A stretch of DNA of 64,000 nt, from the NCBI RefSeq assembly GCF_050571805.1, contig NZ_CP192219.1; one strand, given 5' to 3'. The position numbers and the translations under genes were made by a program. The stretch comes from Halodesulfovibrio aestuarii (GTDB lineage: Bacteria > Desulfobacterota > Desulfovibrionia > Desulfovibrionales > Desulfovibrionaceae). Every line of letters begins with the position of its first letter. Position 1 is the first letter of the stretch. The notes below the pieces were generated by a model. That model was not told the DNA's origin and ran no database searches. It worked only from the letters and a program-made list of their open reading frames with translations. Shown one piece after another: positions 15,311 to 24,485 of the stretch.

Positions 15311-16837
15311 ATGGAATTTGCGAATCGGCATCAAGCAGCAGCTTGCTATACAGAATTATTTCGTACCGCCCGTAAAGAATCGGAAAGTGCAGCCATTCGA
15401 TTGATGGCTGAATTAGGTCGAAGAGATTTATTTTTTTTGCTTACAAAAATAATGGGACGAAAAGATATGGATCAGGACTGGCATTTTGACCGGTGTCAGG
15501 AGGTGCAACGATATCCAGATGGGATGTTGGATTTATGGGCACGGGAGCATTATAAATCGACGATTATTACCTTTGGTCTCACTATTCAGAATATTCTGGT
15601 GAATCCGGAAGTTACTGTCGGAATTTTTTCACATACCCGTCCTATTGCAAAAGGTTTTCTTGTCCAGATTAAGCATGAATTTGAGCAGAACGAAGTGCTC
15701 AAACGGTGTTATCCAGAAATATTGTGGGAGTCACCTAAGCGTGAATCACCTCGATGGTCTGTAGATAACGGAATTGTAGTGCGCAGAAAAAAGAATCCGA
15801 AAGAAGCAACCGTTGAGGCATGGGGGCTTGTGGATGGGCAACCGACCGGAAAGCATTTTGAAATTCTTGTGTATGACGACGTTGTCACTCGTGATTCTGT
15901 TTCAACTCCGGAAATGATCAGTAAGGTAACAGAATGCTGGGCTCTGTCCCTGAATCTGGGAATGCATGGTGGAAAACAAAGATACGTCGGAACTCGTTAC
16001 CATTTTAATGACACATACACGACAATTATCAGGCGTCAGGCCGCAAGGCCCCGTATTCATACCGCTACAGACAATGGAAAGGCAGACGGTGCGCCAGTGT
16101 TTCTTGCACCGGAAGAACTGGAAAAGAAACGCAGACAGATGGGGCCGTATGTTTTTGGCTGTCAGATGTTGCAAGACCCGAAGGCGGACAGTGTGCAGGG
16201 ATTTAAGGAAGAATGGTTACGGTATTGGCAACCTGAAGACCCAGCTCATTGGCAAGGTATGAACAGATACATTGTGATTGACCCAGCAGGGGGAAAAAAG
16301 CTGGGGAGCGATTATACTGTGATGCTGGTCATAGGTTTAGCAGAGGATGGAAATTACTATCTTATTGGCGGGGTGCGGGACCGGATGAACCTGACTGAAC
16401 GCGCTGCCTGTCTTTTTTCTTTACATCGGCAGTATCGTCCTCTGGCCGTGGGATATGAGCGGTATGGTATGCAGGCGGATATCGAACATCTGCGATTCGA
16501 AATGCAAAATAGGAACTACAGGTTTGATGTGGTGGAATTGGGTGGTGCGGTTCCAAAAAAAGACAGAATAGGGAAGCTGGTTCCACTGTTTGAACAGAGA
16601 AGAATGTATCTGCCTGTACGCTCGCCATTCAGAGATCAAGAAGGCGTATGGCGAGACTTGTCTAAAGAGTTTATTGCTGAGGAATATCTGGCATTTCCAG
16701 TAAGTACTCATGATGACATGCTGGACTGTATGGCTCGAATTTTAGAGCCGGTACTTGGGACAGAGTTTCCTTCACCGTTGGATATGAGTTTTGGGCATAC
16801 TGACTTGGGAAATATGGAGTATGATATTTATGCCTAA
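15311..16837 (+). CDS. terL: Phage terminase large subunit
   Basis: 508 residues, AAGGAG before ATG 15311. It is the DNA-packaging motor and headful or site nuclease. ATPase half: Walker A variant REHYKST (78-84), Walker B ILVYDD (185-190) and a coupling motif SVSTPEM. Nuclease half (RNase H-like): VIDPAGGKKLGSD with Asp324 and Asp334, and THDDMLD near 480. It is full length with all catalytic residues intact, so selection has kept it. No small terminase precedes it. It is separated from the portal gene by about 5.9 kb with three cellular genes, which is abnormal for a prophage. Confidence 0.93.
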   Translation: MEFANRHQAAACYTELFRTARKESESAAIRLMAELGRRDLFFLLTKIMGRKDMDQDWHFDRCQEVQRYPDGMLDLWAREHYKSTIITFGLTIQNILVNPEVTVGIFSHTRPIAKGFLVQIKHEFEQNEVLKRCYPEILWESPKRESPRWSVDNGIVVRRKKNPKEATVEAWGLVDGQPTGKHFEILVYDDVVTRDSVSTPEMISKVTECWALSLNLGMHGGKQRYVGTRYHFNDTYTTIIRRQAARPRIHTATDNGKADGAPVFLAPEELEKKRRQMGPYVFGCQMLQDPKADSVQGFKEEWLRYWQPEDPAHWQGMNRYIVIDPAGGKKLGSDYTVMLVIGLAEDGNYYLIGGVRDRMNLTERAACLFSLHRQYRPLAVGYERYGMQADIEHLRFEMQNRNYRFDVVELGGAVPKKDRIGKLVPLFEQRRMYLPVRSPFRDQEGVWRDLSKEFIAEEYLAFPVSTHDDMLDCMARILEPVLGTEFPSPLDMSFGHTDLGNMEYDIYA

Positions 16838-17396
16838 TGTTTCTAGTGTATTATCATGTAAGTATGAAATTAGAGCCCATATTCCACACCACACGAGTTG
16901 TTTAACCGAACAGGAACTTGAAACTATTTGGCAAACGCTCTGTAAGGAAGGGAAAAAAGAGATAGTATTTTACGATGGTGAGATTAATAAAAAATCAGAT
17001 TTTATCCAGTTTATGCAGGATGATATGAACTATGTGTATGCTGCATATGAAGGGGGAGAATTGCTGGCTTTGGTGTGGTTAAATAACTTTCTCGGGCGCT
17101 GCGGAATGATCCATTTTACAATGTTTTACAATTCTAAGGGTAAAGAATACGATATTGCATCGTTTTTATTGAATTTTTTATTGTTTTCAAAGAGTGAAGG
17201 AAAATTTTGCTTTGATGCCCTCTATGGCCTTACCCCTCGCGTGTATCGGCATGCTTTACACTTTATTGAAAAGTTGGGGTTTCGATTAGTGACAGAGATG
17301 CCTTCGTCAGTTTTTTTTCAAAAAAAAAAGAAAAAGTGCCTTAAAAGTGCAGTTTTTTCTATTGTACGACGCGAGTATCTTAAGATGTTGAAATAG
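16830..17396 (+). CDS. GNAT-like phage-associated protein
   Basis: 188 residues from ATG 16830, overlapping the terminase stop by eight bases; in-frame TTG 16791 and ATG 16821 are weaker starts. The central YVYAAYEGGELLALVWLNNF strands and the GLTPRVYRHALHFIEKLGF segment resemble GNAT acyltransferases (acceptor-side strand and the terminal 'A..F.EKLGF' motif), but the acetyl-CoA loop is not clear. Acetyltransferase-like proteins are common in podovirus structural operons (compare 29822-30292). It is A/T-rich and Lys-rich at its 3' end. Function not assigned. Confidence 0.6.
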   Translation: MPNVSSVLSCKYEIRAHIPHHTSCLTEQELETIWQTLCKEGKKEIVFYDGEINKKSDFIQFMQDDMNYVYAAYEGGELLALVWLNNFLGRCGMIHFTMFYNSKGKEYDIASFLLNFLLFSKSEGKFCFDALYGLTPRVYRHALHFIEKLGFRLVTEMPSSVFFQKKKKKCLKSAVFSIVRREYLKMLK

Positions 17397-17474
17397 TGAA
17401 TAAAAGTGTTAGAAAATACAAGATTGTGAAAATATTCATTTGAATGTAACTGCTTGAAAAAACGTATGTTTTGT

Positions 17475-17520
17475 TTGGTTATGTAACCAACTTATCCTTG
17501 TCAATTACAGGTATTATAAG
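17475..17520 (+). promoter_or_regulatory. Palindrome and -10 element upstream of the symporter leader
   Basis: TTGGTTA-TG-TAACCAA (17475-17490) is a perfect seven-base inverted repeat. TATAAG at 17515-17520 can serve as -10 with a weak TTATCC at 17492. Transcription from here would give a leader of about 315 nt before the symporter start. Confidence 0.45.
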
Positions 17521-17526
17521 AAAAAA

Positions 17527-17842
17527 GTAAAAACTGCCCTCTTGCTTGAACATTCAGTGTGGAAGAGTAAAATGTGGTCATATTGACGAAATAGTAAAAC
17601 CGCGTAACATGGCCGATAATTCGTTTTAGTCGAATGGGCTTTAGTATTTTTACTTGGTCAGGTGAGCTGTACTGGGACTTGCAGCCTCCAGATCGATGGC
17701 TAGACCCATATTCTTGAAGTATTTCAAGAAGGTAGTAAGTCATAGCTGTGGGTGACAGATAAGAATCTGTTATCCCTGTGCACGTCTTTAGCCGCTCTGT
17801 ATGTTGAGTGCTGAAGCGTGAAGAAGCAACAGGAGTATGCTG
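17527..17842 (+). promoter_or_regulatory. Long structured 5' leader of the Na+/alanine symporter gene, possible riboswitch
   Basis: Geneless 446-base gap between the GNAT-like gene and the symporter. Readable structures: GCTA-GAC ... GTC-A-TAGC enclosing the perfect hairpin TTCTTGAA-GTAT-TTCAAGAA (17711-17730), and GGG ... CCC enclosing ACAGAT-AAGA-ATCTGT (17755-17770). No T-run follows either, so control of translation is more likely than termination. The sequence does not fit the glycine, c-di-GMP-I or lysine riboswitch consensus as far as can be judged by eye. Confidence 0.4.
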
Positions 17843-19213
17843 ATGGAAAGCTTTATGTCATGGCTGGATATGATCGACGGATGGGTATGGGGCCCTGTAA
17901 TGCTTACCTTGCTGGTTGGTACCGGCCTTCTGCTGACAATTATGCTCAAGGGTTTGCAGTTTAGAAAACTTGGCTATTCTTTGTATCTTGCGCTTATTAA
18001 ACGTAAAGACGACGAGGCAGAAGACGGCGATATCTCAAACTTTGAAGCCCTGATGACTGCGCTCTCTGCAACCGTTGGTACAGGTAACATCGCCGGTGTT
18101 GCTACTGCGATTGCTATTGGTGGTCCTGGTGCGTTGTTCTGGATGTGGATTACCGGTCTTGTTGGTATGGCTACCAAGTTTGGTGAAGCTGTACTTGCTG
18201 TAAAATACCGCGTGAAAGACGAAAATGGCGAAATGTGCGGTGGTCCAATGTACTACATTGCACGTGGTCTTGGCTGGAAAGGTCTCGGCTCTGTTTTCGC
18301 ATTTTTCGCAGCTGTTGCCGCATTTGGTATCGGTAACATGGTACAGTCCAACTCTGTAGCACTTGCTGTTAAAGATACCTTTGGTATTGATCCTTTCATT
18401 GTTGGTATCATTCTCGCAATTCTTACCGCGGTCGTAGTTCTTGGTGGTATTAAGTCTATTGGTAAAGTTACCTCTATTCTTATTCCTATCATGATTGTGT
18501 TCTACGTTGGTGGTGCTCTGTTCATTATTCTTTCTAACCTTGATAAGGTTGGTCCTGCATTTAGTCTTGTTTTTGAATACGCATTTAGCCCTGTTGCAGC
18601 TTCCGGTGGTTTTGCTGGCGCAACAGTCGCAGCAGCTATCCGCTTCGGTGTTGCACGTGGCGTATTTTCTAACGAATCCGGTCTTGGTTCTGCTCCAATT
18701 GCTGCAGCTGCAGCGCAAACCAAGCACCCTGTAGATCAGGCTCTCGTTTCCATGACTCAGACCTTCATTGATACAATCGTTATTTGTACTATGACTGGTC
18801 TCGTAATCATCATGTTCAACTGGGATTCTGGTCTTACTAGTTCTTCTCTTACTACCGAAGCATTCCGTCTCGGTTTTGAAGGCGGCCAGTACGTTGTAAC
18901 CATTGGTCTTATTCTCTTCGCGTACTCCACTATTCTTGGCTGGTGTTACTACGGTGAGAAATCCATTGAATACCTCCTTGGTACAGCTGCTATCAAACCT
19001 TACCGAATTGTGTACATCGCAGTTATTCTCTTTGGTGCTGTACAGAAAGTTGGTCTGGTTTGGACTCTGGCAGATATCTTCAACGGCCTTATGGCTCTTC
19101 CAAACTTAATTGGTCTTCTCTTCCTCAGTCCGGTTATTGTTCGCGAAACCCGTGAATACTTTGCAATGAAAAATGGTGTTGCACCTGAAGCATTGCGCCA
19201 CGCTGATAAATAG
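17843..19213 (+). CDS. Alanine/glycine:cation symporter (AgcS family)
   Basis: 456 residues; ATG 17843 chosen since AGGAG ends seven bases before it (ATG 17837 is too close). A polytopic inner-membrane protein with about 10-11 hydrophobic helices. The SATVGTGNIAGVATAIAIGGPGAL-like block near 72-95, the EAVLAVKYR segment and RGVFSNESGLGSAPIAAAAAQT near 275 are diagnostic of AgcS, the Na+-coupled alanine/glycine carriers. Codon use is more GC/biased than the neighbours, suggesting high expression. It is transcribed alone with its own leader and terminator, and lies inside the gap of the split virion cassette. Confidence 0.93.
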   Translation: MESFMSWLDMIDGWVWGPVMLTLLVGTGLLLTIMLKGLQFRKLGYSLYLALIKRKDDEAEDGDISNFEALMTALSATVGTGNIAGVATAIAIGGPGALFWMWITGLVGMATKFGEAVLAVKYRVKDENGEMCGGPMYYIARGLGWKGLGSVFAFFAAVAAFGIGNMVQSNSVALAVKDTFGIDPFIVGIILAILTAVVVLGGIKSIGKVTSILIPIMIVFYVGGALFIILSNLDKVGPAFSLVFEYAFSPVAASGGFAGATVAAAIRFGVARGVFSNESGLGSAPIAAAAAQTKHPVDQALVSMTQTFIDTIVICTMTGLVIIMFNWDSGLTSSSLTTEAFRLGFEGGQYVVTIGLILFAYSTILGWCYYGEKSIEYLLGTAAIKPYRIVYIAVILFGAVQKVGLVWTLADIFNGLMALPNLIGLLFLSPVIVRETREYFAMKNGVAPEALRHADK

Positions 19214-19231
19214 TTAAGTTACCTAACAGAT

Positions 19232-19270
19232 AAAAAGCCCCTTCTGATTATTCAGGAGGGGCTTTTTTTA
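19232..19270 (+). terminator. Terminator of the symporter gene
   Basis: AAAAGCCCCT-T-CTGA pairs with TCAG-G-AGGGGCTTTT; seven T follow. Confidence 0.9.
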
Positions 19271-19499
19271 TGTCACAGAAAAGAATTGTACGAGTAACAA
19301 ATATGGGGTGACGTTGTGGTAGCAATGACGTGTCGCAGTAACTGTTGAAATAACTTGATAAAAAATGGAAAAGCTATTCTGTTGCGCTGTAGACGATGTT
19401 TATGCGCAGAATAAACATTTTAAGACATAATAGAATGCATGCCTATTGGGGATGCGTTCAATTTCCTCGAAAATTGCAACGTTAAGAGAGAAGTGTACA

Positions 19500-20561
19500 A
19501 TGAAAAATCAAAATCGTCGTCAATTCCTTCAGTCCGGAGCTTTTACGCTGATGGGGATGTCTTTGATGGGAAGTAAAGCTTTTGCTGCTCCAACCAAAAC
19601 AGCCTTTGCTCCAGTACGCTTTGGTGTGATTTCAGACCCGCATCTTGATATTAAGGGTAAAAACGGTATGAAGATGAGCGCAGCTAGTGTGGACTGTGTT
19701 CATCAGGCTGTAAAAGGACTTAATCAGGAGACAGGGTTGTCTTTTGTTGTTGTCACTGGTGATCTTCTTCTTGATGGTGAAAAAGAGAATGCTGAAGCAA
19801 TTAAAGGATTATTGGACAGATTGACCGTTCCGTATTTTGTTATCGCTGGAAACCATGATTTTGTGCCGGTAAATCCTGCAAAGCATCGAGAAGGTTTTTC
19901 CTACCTTACTATTGAAGAATTTGTGAAGTTTTTTGATGGGAAAGGGTACGATGGTTCAGGTAATCGTTATTGGGCACACTCTGTTGTTCCCGGGCTGCGT
20001 ATCATCGGTCTTGATGCCAACCTTCCGCTTGAGCAGAAAAAGTGGGGTGGTGTGCTTCCAGAAGAGCAGTTGGAATGGCTTGATACGCAGTTGAGTGACC
20101 ATAAGGACGAGATGAATATTGTGTTCATGCATCATAACGTCATTCCGTGGTCCAGTGATGAGCTGAAGGGAGGCCCTAAACAGTGGTTCTGTGCTGATAA
20201 CGCTGAGGCTGTACGTGCCGTTCTTGAGAGGCATGCAGAAGCTGCTCCGCTTATGATTACAGGCCATCGCCATATCGGTATGCGTGTAAGTGAGCTTGGT
20301 GGTGTTAACTACATGGTTGCTCCTTCTGCCAATACACACCCGATGCGATACTCTGTACTGACGGTTTCACCGGAAGCCGTAACTTGGAAAACTCCTATGA
20401 TCGGAGTGCCAGAGTCTGTGCACATTGAAGCGCTCAATAATTTGCTTGCTGCAACATGGTGGCGCGAAACGCAGTATGCAGAACGCAGCGCGACAAGTGA
20501 CGCTGAGGTTCTCGAGTTTTATGAAAAAAATTCTCAGCGCATAGGTACAAAGGTGCTGTAG
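19500..20561 (+). CDS. Tat-exported metallophosphoesterase
   Basis: 353 residues; ATG 19500 with GAGAG upstream gives a proper export signal, while the longer frame from 19446 would mask it. The N-terminus NRRQFLQSGAF followed by a hydrophobic run and AFAAP is a twin-arginine signal peptide, so the enzyme folds before export to the periplasm. Calcineurin-like motifs are all present: ISDPHLD, TGDLLLDG, AGNHD, MHHN and GHRHIG, which bind two metal ions. Substrate unknown; such enzymes hydrolyse phosphomono- or diesters. Confidence 0.9.
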   Translation: MKNQNRRQFLQSGAFTLMGMSLMGSKAFAAPTKTAFAPVRFGVISDPHLDIKGKNGMKMSAASVDCVHQAVKGLNQETGLSFVVVTGDLLLDGEKENAEAIKGLLDRLTVPYFVIAGNHDFVPVNPAKHREGFSYLTIEEFVKFFDGKGYDGSGNRYWAHSVVPGLRIIGLDANLPLEQKKWGGVLPEEQLEWLDTQLSDHKDEMNIVFMHHNVIPWSSDELKGGPKQWFCADNAEAVRAVLERHAEAAPLMITGHRHIGMRVSELGGVNYMVAPSANTHPMRYSVLTVSPEAVTWKTPMIGVPESVHIEALNNLLAATWWRETQYAERSATSDAEVLEFYEKNSQRIGTKVL

Positions 20562-20581
20562 CAGGCATAGTAAGTAACACT

Positions 20582-20621
20582 AAAAAGCCCTCGCAAAATA
20601 CTTCTGCGAGGGCTTTTTTTA
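20582..20621. terminator. Bidirectional terminator
   Basis: AAAAGCCCTCGCA pairs perfectly with TGCGAGGGCTTTT, between the convergent phosphoesterase and M23 genes. Confidence 0.9.
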
Positions 20622-20638
20622 ATAATGTAAAAGCGAAC

Positions 20639-22003
20639 TTATAAGGTTGCTTTAGCAATTGTTTCTGGAGTCAGTGACGCCACTGTTTCTGTCATAACAC
20701 GCTGCTGTGCAACCTGTAGGAATAAACGTACTTGAGAGAGTTTAAACTGTGCCAGTTCAACACCCTTAAGTCTGGTAGGACGGGGCAGTTCCGCTGTTAG
20801 TGGATTTACTGCTTTTCCATTTTTTAGCACTTCAAAATGTAAGTGTGGGCCGGTTGAACGACCTGTGTTGCCAACGTATCCGATGATGTCGCCAGCTTTA
20901 ACTTTGCTACCGCGCTTCAGTCCTTTTTTGAACTTTCGCATATGCGCGTATGCTGTTTTTGTAGAGCTATTGTGACGAAGGGTGATCTGGTTACCATATC
21001 CACCGTTGCGCCCAATAAAGTCAATTGTACCGTCTGCTGCAGCATGGATGGGGGTTCCTCTTGGTGCTGCGTAGTCGACTCCCTTATGCAGTATTCTGCG
21101 TTTTAGAATCGGATGCCTACGGTAGCCGAACTTGGAGCTGATTCGAGCATTTTTTACAGGTTCGATTTTTCCCCTGCTGGCAGTGGTGTTGCCATTCACA
21201 TCATAATACGATCCTCCGTACTCCCCTTCAAAAAAGAAAAGTTGCATCGAAGTTTTTTTACCTAAGCGAACGTATTGGAGACGTGGGGCAATGCCAGATT
21301 TTTTGGGGTAGACTTCGTAAATAACTTCAAAGTCTTTGTTCTTAATGTTTCTTCTAGTAAGTTTTTTCCTCTTTGCTAAAAGCTTGTAGGCTTGTGAAGC
21401 GATAGAGGCAGGAAGGCCGGAACGTTGTGCATCTTTAACAAATGAGTTTTTGATGATGCCCCCAACATACTGCAGTTTCCCCTTGTACTGAGTACGTTCG
21501 ATTGCAGCTTTGTAAGTACCGTTTGGTTGTAGCCTAACTACAAAACGACGGTTTTTATTGAGCTGCACACTTAGTTGCGCAAGTTCCTTTCGTTTGGTTT
21601 TAGGAAGTTGGCGCAGTGTCAGGGTCATTTCTAACCCTACATCGAACCGAAAAGCCTTCTGCTTTAATGTTGTAGCAACGATTTGACGCTGTTGCCTTAG
21701 CGGAACGCCAGCTTTTTTGAGTACCCCGTACAGGGTTTCTCCCTTTTTTACCGAAACTTTTTTGGTAAAAAGTTTGTCGTTGGCGAAGCCTGGAACATGC
21801 TCCGTAGGGAGCGCGCTCTTGGGATTGATTTGTTCCCAACCATTCATGAGGTCGGAAAGATTGTAACGTTTGTCGATAGATGCGGTACTAGTCGTTGAAG
21901 CGTTTGCTAAGTTAGGTAGTGCAATAAGTGAGGTAAATAGTAGTAACGCAATGGTAAAGAACAAATAATCCTTTTGTTGTTTTGTCAAAAAGTACATTTT
22001 CAT
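20639..22003 (-). CDS. M23 family metallopeptidase (cell-wall endopeptidase)
   Basis: 454 residues. Hydrophobic N-terminal signal/anchor (about 14-34) ending near NLANAS, a LysM/OapA-like region (about 70-115; KKGETLYGVLKKAGVP), a basic central domain, and an M23 LytM-type domain (about 295-400) with HKGVDYAAPRG and HLHFEV, which supply the zinc His/Asp set. It resembles YebA/MepM enzymes that cut peptidoglycan cross-links. The full signal peptide, length and opposite strand make it a cellular gene, not the lysin of the adjacent virion genes. Confidence 0.9.
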   Translation of the reverse strand: MKMYFLTKQQKDYLFFTIALLLFTSLIALPNLANASTTSTASIDKRYNLSDLMNGWEQINPKSALPTEHVPGFANDKLFTKKVSVKKGETLYGVLKKAGVPLRQQRQIVATTLKQKAFRFDVGLEMTLTLRQLPKTKRKELAQLSVQLNKNRRFVVRLQPNGTYKAAIERTQYKGKLQYVGGIIKNSFVKDAQRSGLPASIASQAYKLLAKRKKLTRRNIKNKDFEVIYEVYPKKSGIAPRLQYVRLGKKTSMQLFFFEGEYGGSYYDVNGNTTASRGKIEPVKNARISSKFGYRRHPILKRRILHKGVDYAAPRGTPIHAAADGTIDFIGRNGGYGNQITLRHNSSTKTAYAHMRKFKKGLKRGSKVKAGDIIGYVGNTGRSTGPHLHFEVLKNGKAVNPLTAELPRPTRLKGVELAQFKLSQVRLFLQVAQQRVMTETVASLTPETIAKATL

Positions 22004-22447
22004 AAGTGTTTTCTCGTTTCCGAATGCCTGAATGCACTACTTGCTTAGATAAAGCTTGTCTACCCCCTCTTTTTTGAATGGAATTAGACATAGTTGAATA
22101 GTTACAATATGATTTTTGTTATACACATCATCCTTTGTTTACATCTTTTAACATGATGGTAGTGGATGACGCGTCTCATATAGTGTCCACCCCTCTTACG
22201 TACGTGGGGAACCATGCCATCATCTTGGCATCACCCTTGTTTCATCGAATCGTAAAAAAACATGCAGTAAAGTCGCCTTGCGTGCAGAACGCAAGACGAC
22301 TTTTGTCGTTTCAGAAGGTATTTTCAAAGGTTAGACCTGCTGCTGGTTGTCTATTTCGATGTGATCATACTTGGCGAAGTTGATTAGATTGTTTGATGGT
22401 ATGAACTAGTACAACCGGCAGCTATCTAAAATGTAAGGAGAGTTGAG
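22004..22447. other. 444-base intergenic stretch with several hairpins
   Basis: Between the divergent M23 gene and the virion genes. No credible coding frame. Readable structures on the plus strand: CCCC ... GGGG around 22192-22208, ATGCCA-N6-TGGCAT near 22216-22233, and the terminator 22269-22303. It may hold a short transcript or be remnant sequence. Confidence 0.4.
22269..22310. terminator. Hairpin terminator upstream of the virion genes
   Basis: AAAGTCG-C-CTTGCGT pairs with ACGCAAG-A-CGACTTT, then TGTCGTTTC. No annotated gene ends here, so it must end an unrecognised transcript or shield the virion operon. Confidence 0.7.
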
Positions 22448-22675
22448 ATGGGCGGAGGAAAAGGCAAAATTTCAGTTTCGTCTCCACCACCTGCACCGGT
22501 GCCTCCAGCGGCGCCTCCCGTGCAGGAAGAGAACACTGTGAGCAAGGCCGACTTGTACTCCAGTGTGGAAAGCAGTCAGGCCAGTAGAGATGGCAGACGT
22601 GCAACTATTTTGACAAGCGCTCAGGGGGATGAGTCTGAAGCACGGCTGAAGAAAAGCACCCTGCTTGGCAGTTAA
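22448..22675 (+). CDS. Small Pro-rich phage virion-associated protein
   Basis: 75 residues, AAGGAGAG before ATG 22448. The N-terminal Gly/Lys start, central run of Pro/Ala and C-terminal GRRATILTS ... KKSTLLG are the layout of a short protein found just upstream of portal genes in many podoviruses. It is probably a minor virion component. It opens the main virion operon, 65 bases before the portal gene. Confidence 0.65.
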   Translation: MGGGKGKISVSSPPPAPVPPAAPPVQEENTVSKADLYSSVESSQASRDGRRATILTSAQGDESEARLKKSTLLGS

Positions 22676-22740
22676 GACTATGCAAGCCTGTCCGGAACAA
22701 CCGATGGCGGCATTTCGGAGTACAGGTAGAAGGAACAACT

Positions 22741-24471
22741 ATGTCGCAATCATTACTTAAAGCTGTCCGGAACACGGCTGTTTTTCTGGAAGCACAACGG
22801 CAGGATTGGGAGTCTGCGTGGCGGGATGTATCATATTATATAGTTCCGCATAAGGGCACCTTTTCTTTTTCCGACTCCGGTAGCAGCGCGCGTTTTAGCA
22901 AAAAGATTATCGACGGAACCGCATCGCGGGCTATCCGGATTCTTGCGGCAGGGATGCAGAGCGGGCTTACTTCTCCGGCGCAACCGTGGTTTCGACTGCG
23001 GCTTATTGATAAGGAGTTGATGGAGTATGCTCCGGTTCGATTGTGGCTCGATGACGTTGAGAGCCGCATATATAATGAACTGGCACATGCCGGATTTTAT
23101 CAGGCTGCCCATAATATGTATTCCGAGCTGGCCGCATTCGGTTCAGCAGATATGTATATGGCCTCGGACGAAAAAAAGCTTTTCAGCTTTTCGTGCCTGA
23201 CATGTGGTGAGTTTGCATGGGCCTCAGATCGTTACGGAAAGATCGATACCGTTCTCCGCCGTACTAAAATGACAGTACGGCAGTTAGCGGCGCAGTTTGG
23301 TGAAGAGACTTTGTCCGCAACCGCAAGACGGATGCTTTCCCGTGATCCTTACAGCATGATTGAAATAGGGCATCTGGTGTGCCCACGGGAAGGCAAGAGC
23401 TTTGTTACGCAAGGTGCAGGTAAACCAGTACTTGCGGGTAAGAGAAATATGCCGTGGGCATCCATAACGTTTGAAATGGGAACAGATGCCACGACTGTTT
23501 TGAATGAGAGTGGCTTCATGGAATTTCCGCATCTGTGTGGAAGGTGGGATGTGACGGGTATGGATACCTATGGGTATTCACCTGCAATGGATGTGATGCC
23601 GGATGTGAAAATGCTTCAAGAGATGGCGAAAAGTCAGCTTCTTGCTGTGCATAAGGTAGTTAATCCACCAATGCGTGTTCCGGCTGGGTACAAGCAGCGT
23701 TTAAATCTTATTCCTGGTGCGCAGAACTTTGTAAATAGTACACAACAGGATGCCGTGTCTCCTCTGTATCAGATTAATCCTGATATTCAGGCTGTTTCAT
23801 ACAAAATTGATGATGTGCGCCGCGGGATTCGTGAAGGCTTTTTTAATGATCTGTTCTTAATGTTCACAGGTGAAGACCGTAGCAACATTACTGCAACAGA
23901 GGTGCTCGAGCGCAGTCAGGAAAAAATGGTCATGCTCGGGCCTGTAATTGAGCGTCATCAGACAGAAATTCTCGATCCGTTGCTGGCGCGAATGCTTGGA
24001 GTGCTGCAACGTTCCGGGCGGATGCCGGACGCTCCGCAGGAACTGGAAGGCAGAGCGTTGCAGGTTGAGTATGTATCCGTACTTGCTCAGGCACAAAAAC
24101 TTGCTGGTTCCAACGCTATTCGTCAGTTGACGGAACAGGTTGGAAGAATGGCAGCAGTTGCACCATCCGTTCTGGATAAATTGGATTTCGATCAATGTGT
24201 GGATGAACTTGCTTCAACTTCCGGTGTTCCGGCAAGAATTCTTCGATCTGACGAAGATGTTGCCGCGCGGCGTGAAGCTGCACAGGCGCAGGCGTCAGAA
24301 CTTCAGGCTCCGGAGCAAATCGAAAGATTGGCAAGTGCAGTGTCATCTGCTGTGAGTACAGTCAAAGAGTCTCCGGAACTCTTTGAAAAAATTGTTTCAA
24401 CCGTAGGCGGAGGGGCAGGGGAAGATTCACAAAAACTTCTACAGGAAGCTCTGACGTTTACAGGACGCTAA
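22741..24471 (+). CDS. Phage portal (head-to-tail connector) protein
   Basis: 576 residues, the size of T7 gp8/BPP-1-type connectors. The ring of this protein sits at the capsid vertex, docks terminase and passes DNA. Typical features: N-terminal WRDVSYYIVPHKG, ILAAGMQSGLTSPAQPWFRL, the MYSELAAFGSADMYM segment, GYSPAMDVMPDVKMLQEM, and RSNITATEVLERSQEKMVMLGPV near 390. It is full length without frameshift. Ribosome site GAAGGAAC upstream. It starts a tightly packed run through 32150. Confidence 0.92.
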   Translation: MSQSLLKAVRNTAVFLEAQRQDWESAWRDVSYYIVPHKGTFSFSDSGSSARFSKKIIDGTASRAIRILAAGMQSGLTSPAQPWFRLRLIDKELMEYAPVRLWLDDVESRIYNELAHAGFYQAAHNMYSELAAFGSADMYMASDEKKLFSFSCLTCGEFAWASDRYGKIDTVLRRTKMTVRQLAAQFGEETLSATARRMLSRDPYSMIEIGHLVCPREGKSFVTQGAGKPVLAGKRNMPWASITFEMGTDATTVLNESGFMEFPHLCGRWDVTGMDTYGYSPAMDVMPDVKMLQEMAKSQLLAVHKVVNPPMRVPAGYKQRLNLIPGAQNFVNSTQQDAVSPLYQINPDIQAVSYKIDDVRRGIREGFFNDLFLMFTGEDRSNITATEVLERSQEKMVMLGPVIERHQTEILDPLLARMLGVLQRSGRMPDAPQELEGRALQVEYVSVLAQAQKLAGSNAIRQLTEQVGRMAAVAPSVLDKLDFDQCVDELASTSGVPARILRSDEDVAARREAAQAQASELQAPEQIERLASAVSSAVSTVKESPELFEKIVSTVGGGAGEDSQKLLQEALTFTGR

Positions 24472-24485
24472 GGTACGGAGAACGA

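Noticed and set aside
17640..17776. c-di-GMP-I, glycine or SRP-like RNA in the symporter leader
   Set aside because: Fragments such as GGTCAGGT and GGGACTTGCAGCC look familiar, but the conserved cores of these RNAs are not in order; kept only as an unclassified leader.
20639..22003. M23 peptidase as lysin of the virion cassette
   Set aside because: It has a signal anchor, OapA/LysM-like region and full MepM-type length, and lies on the opposite strand with its own terminator.
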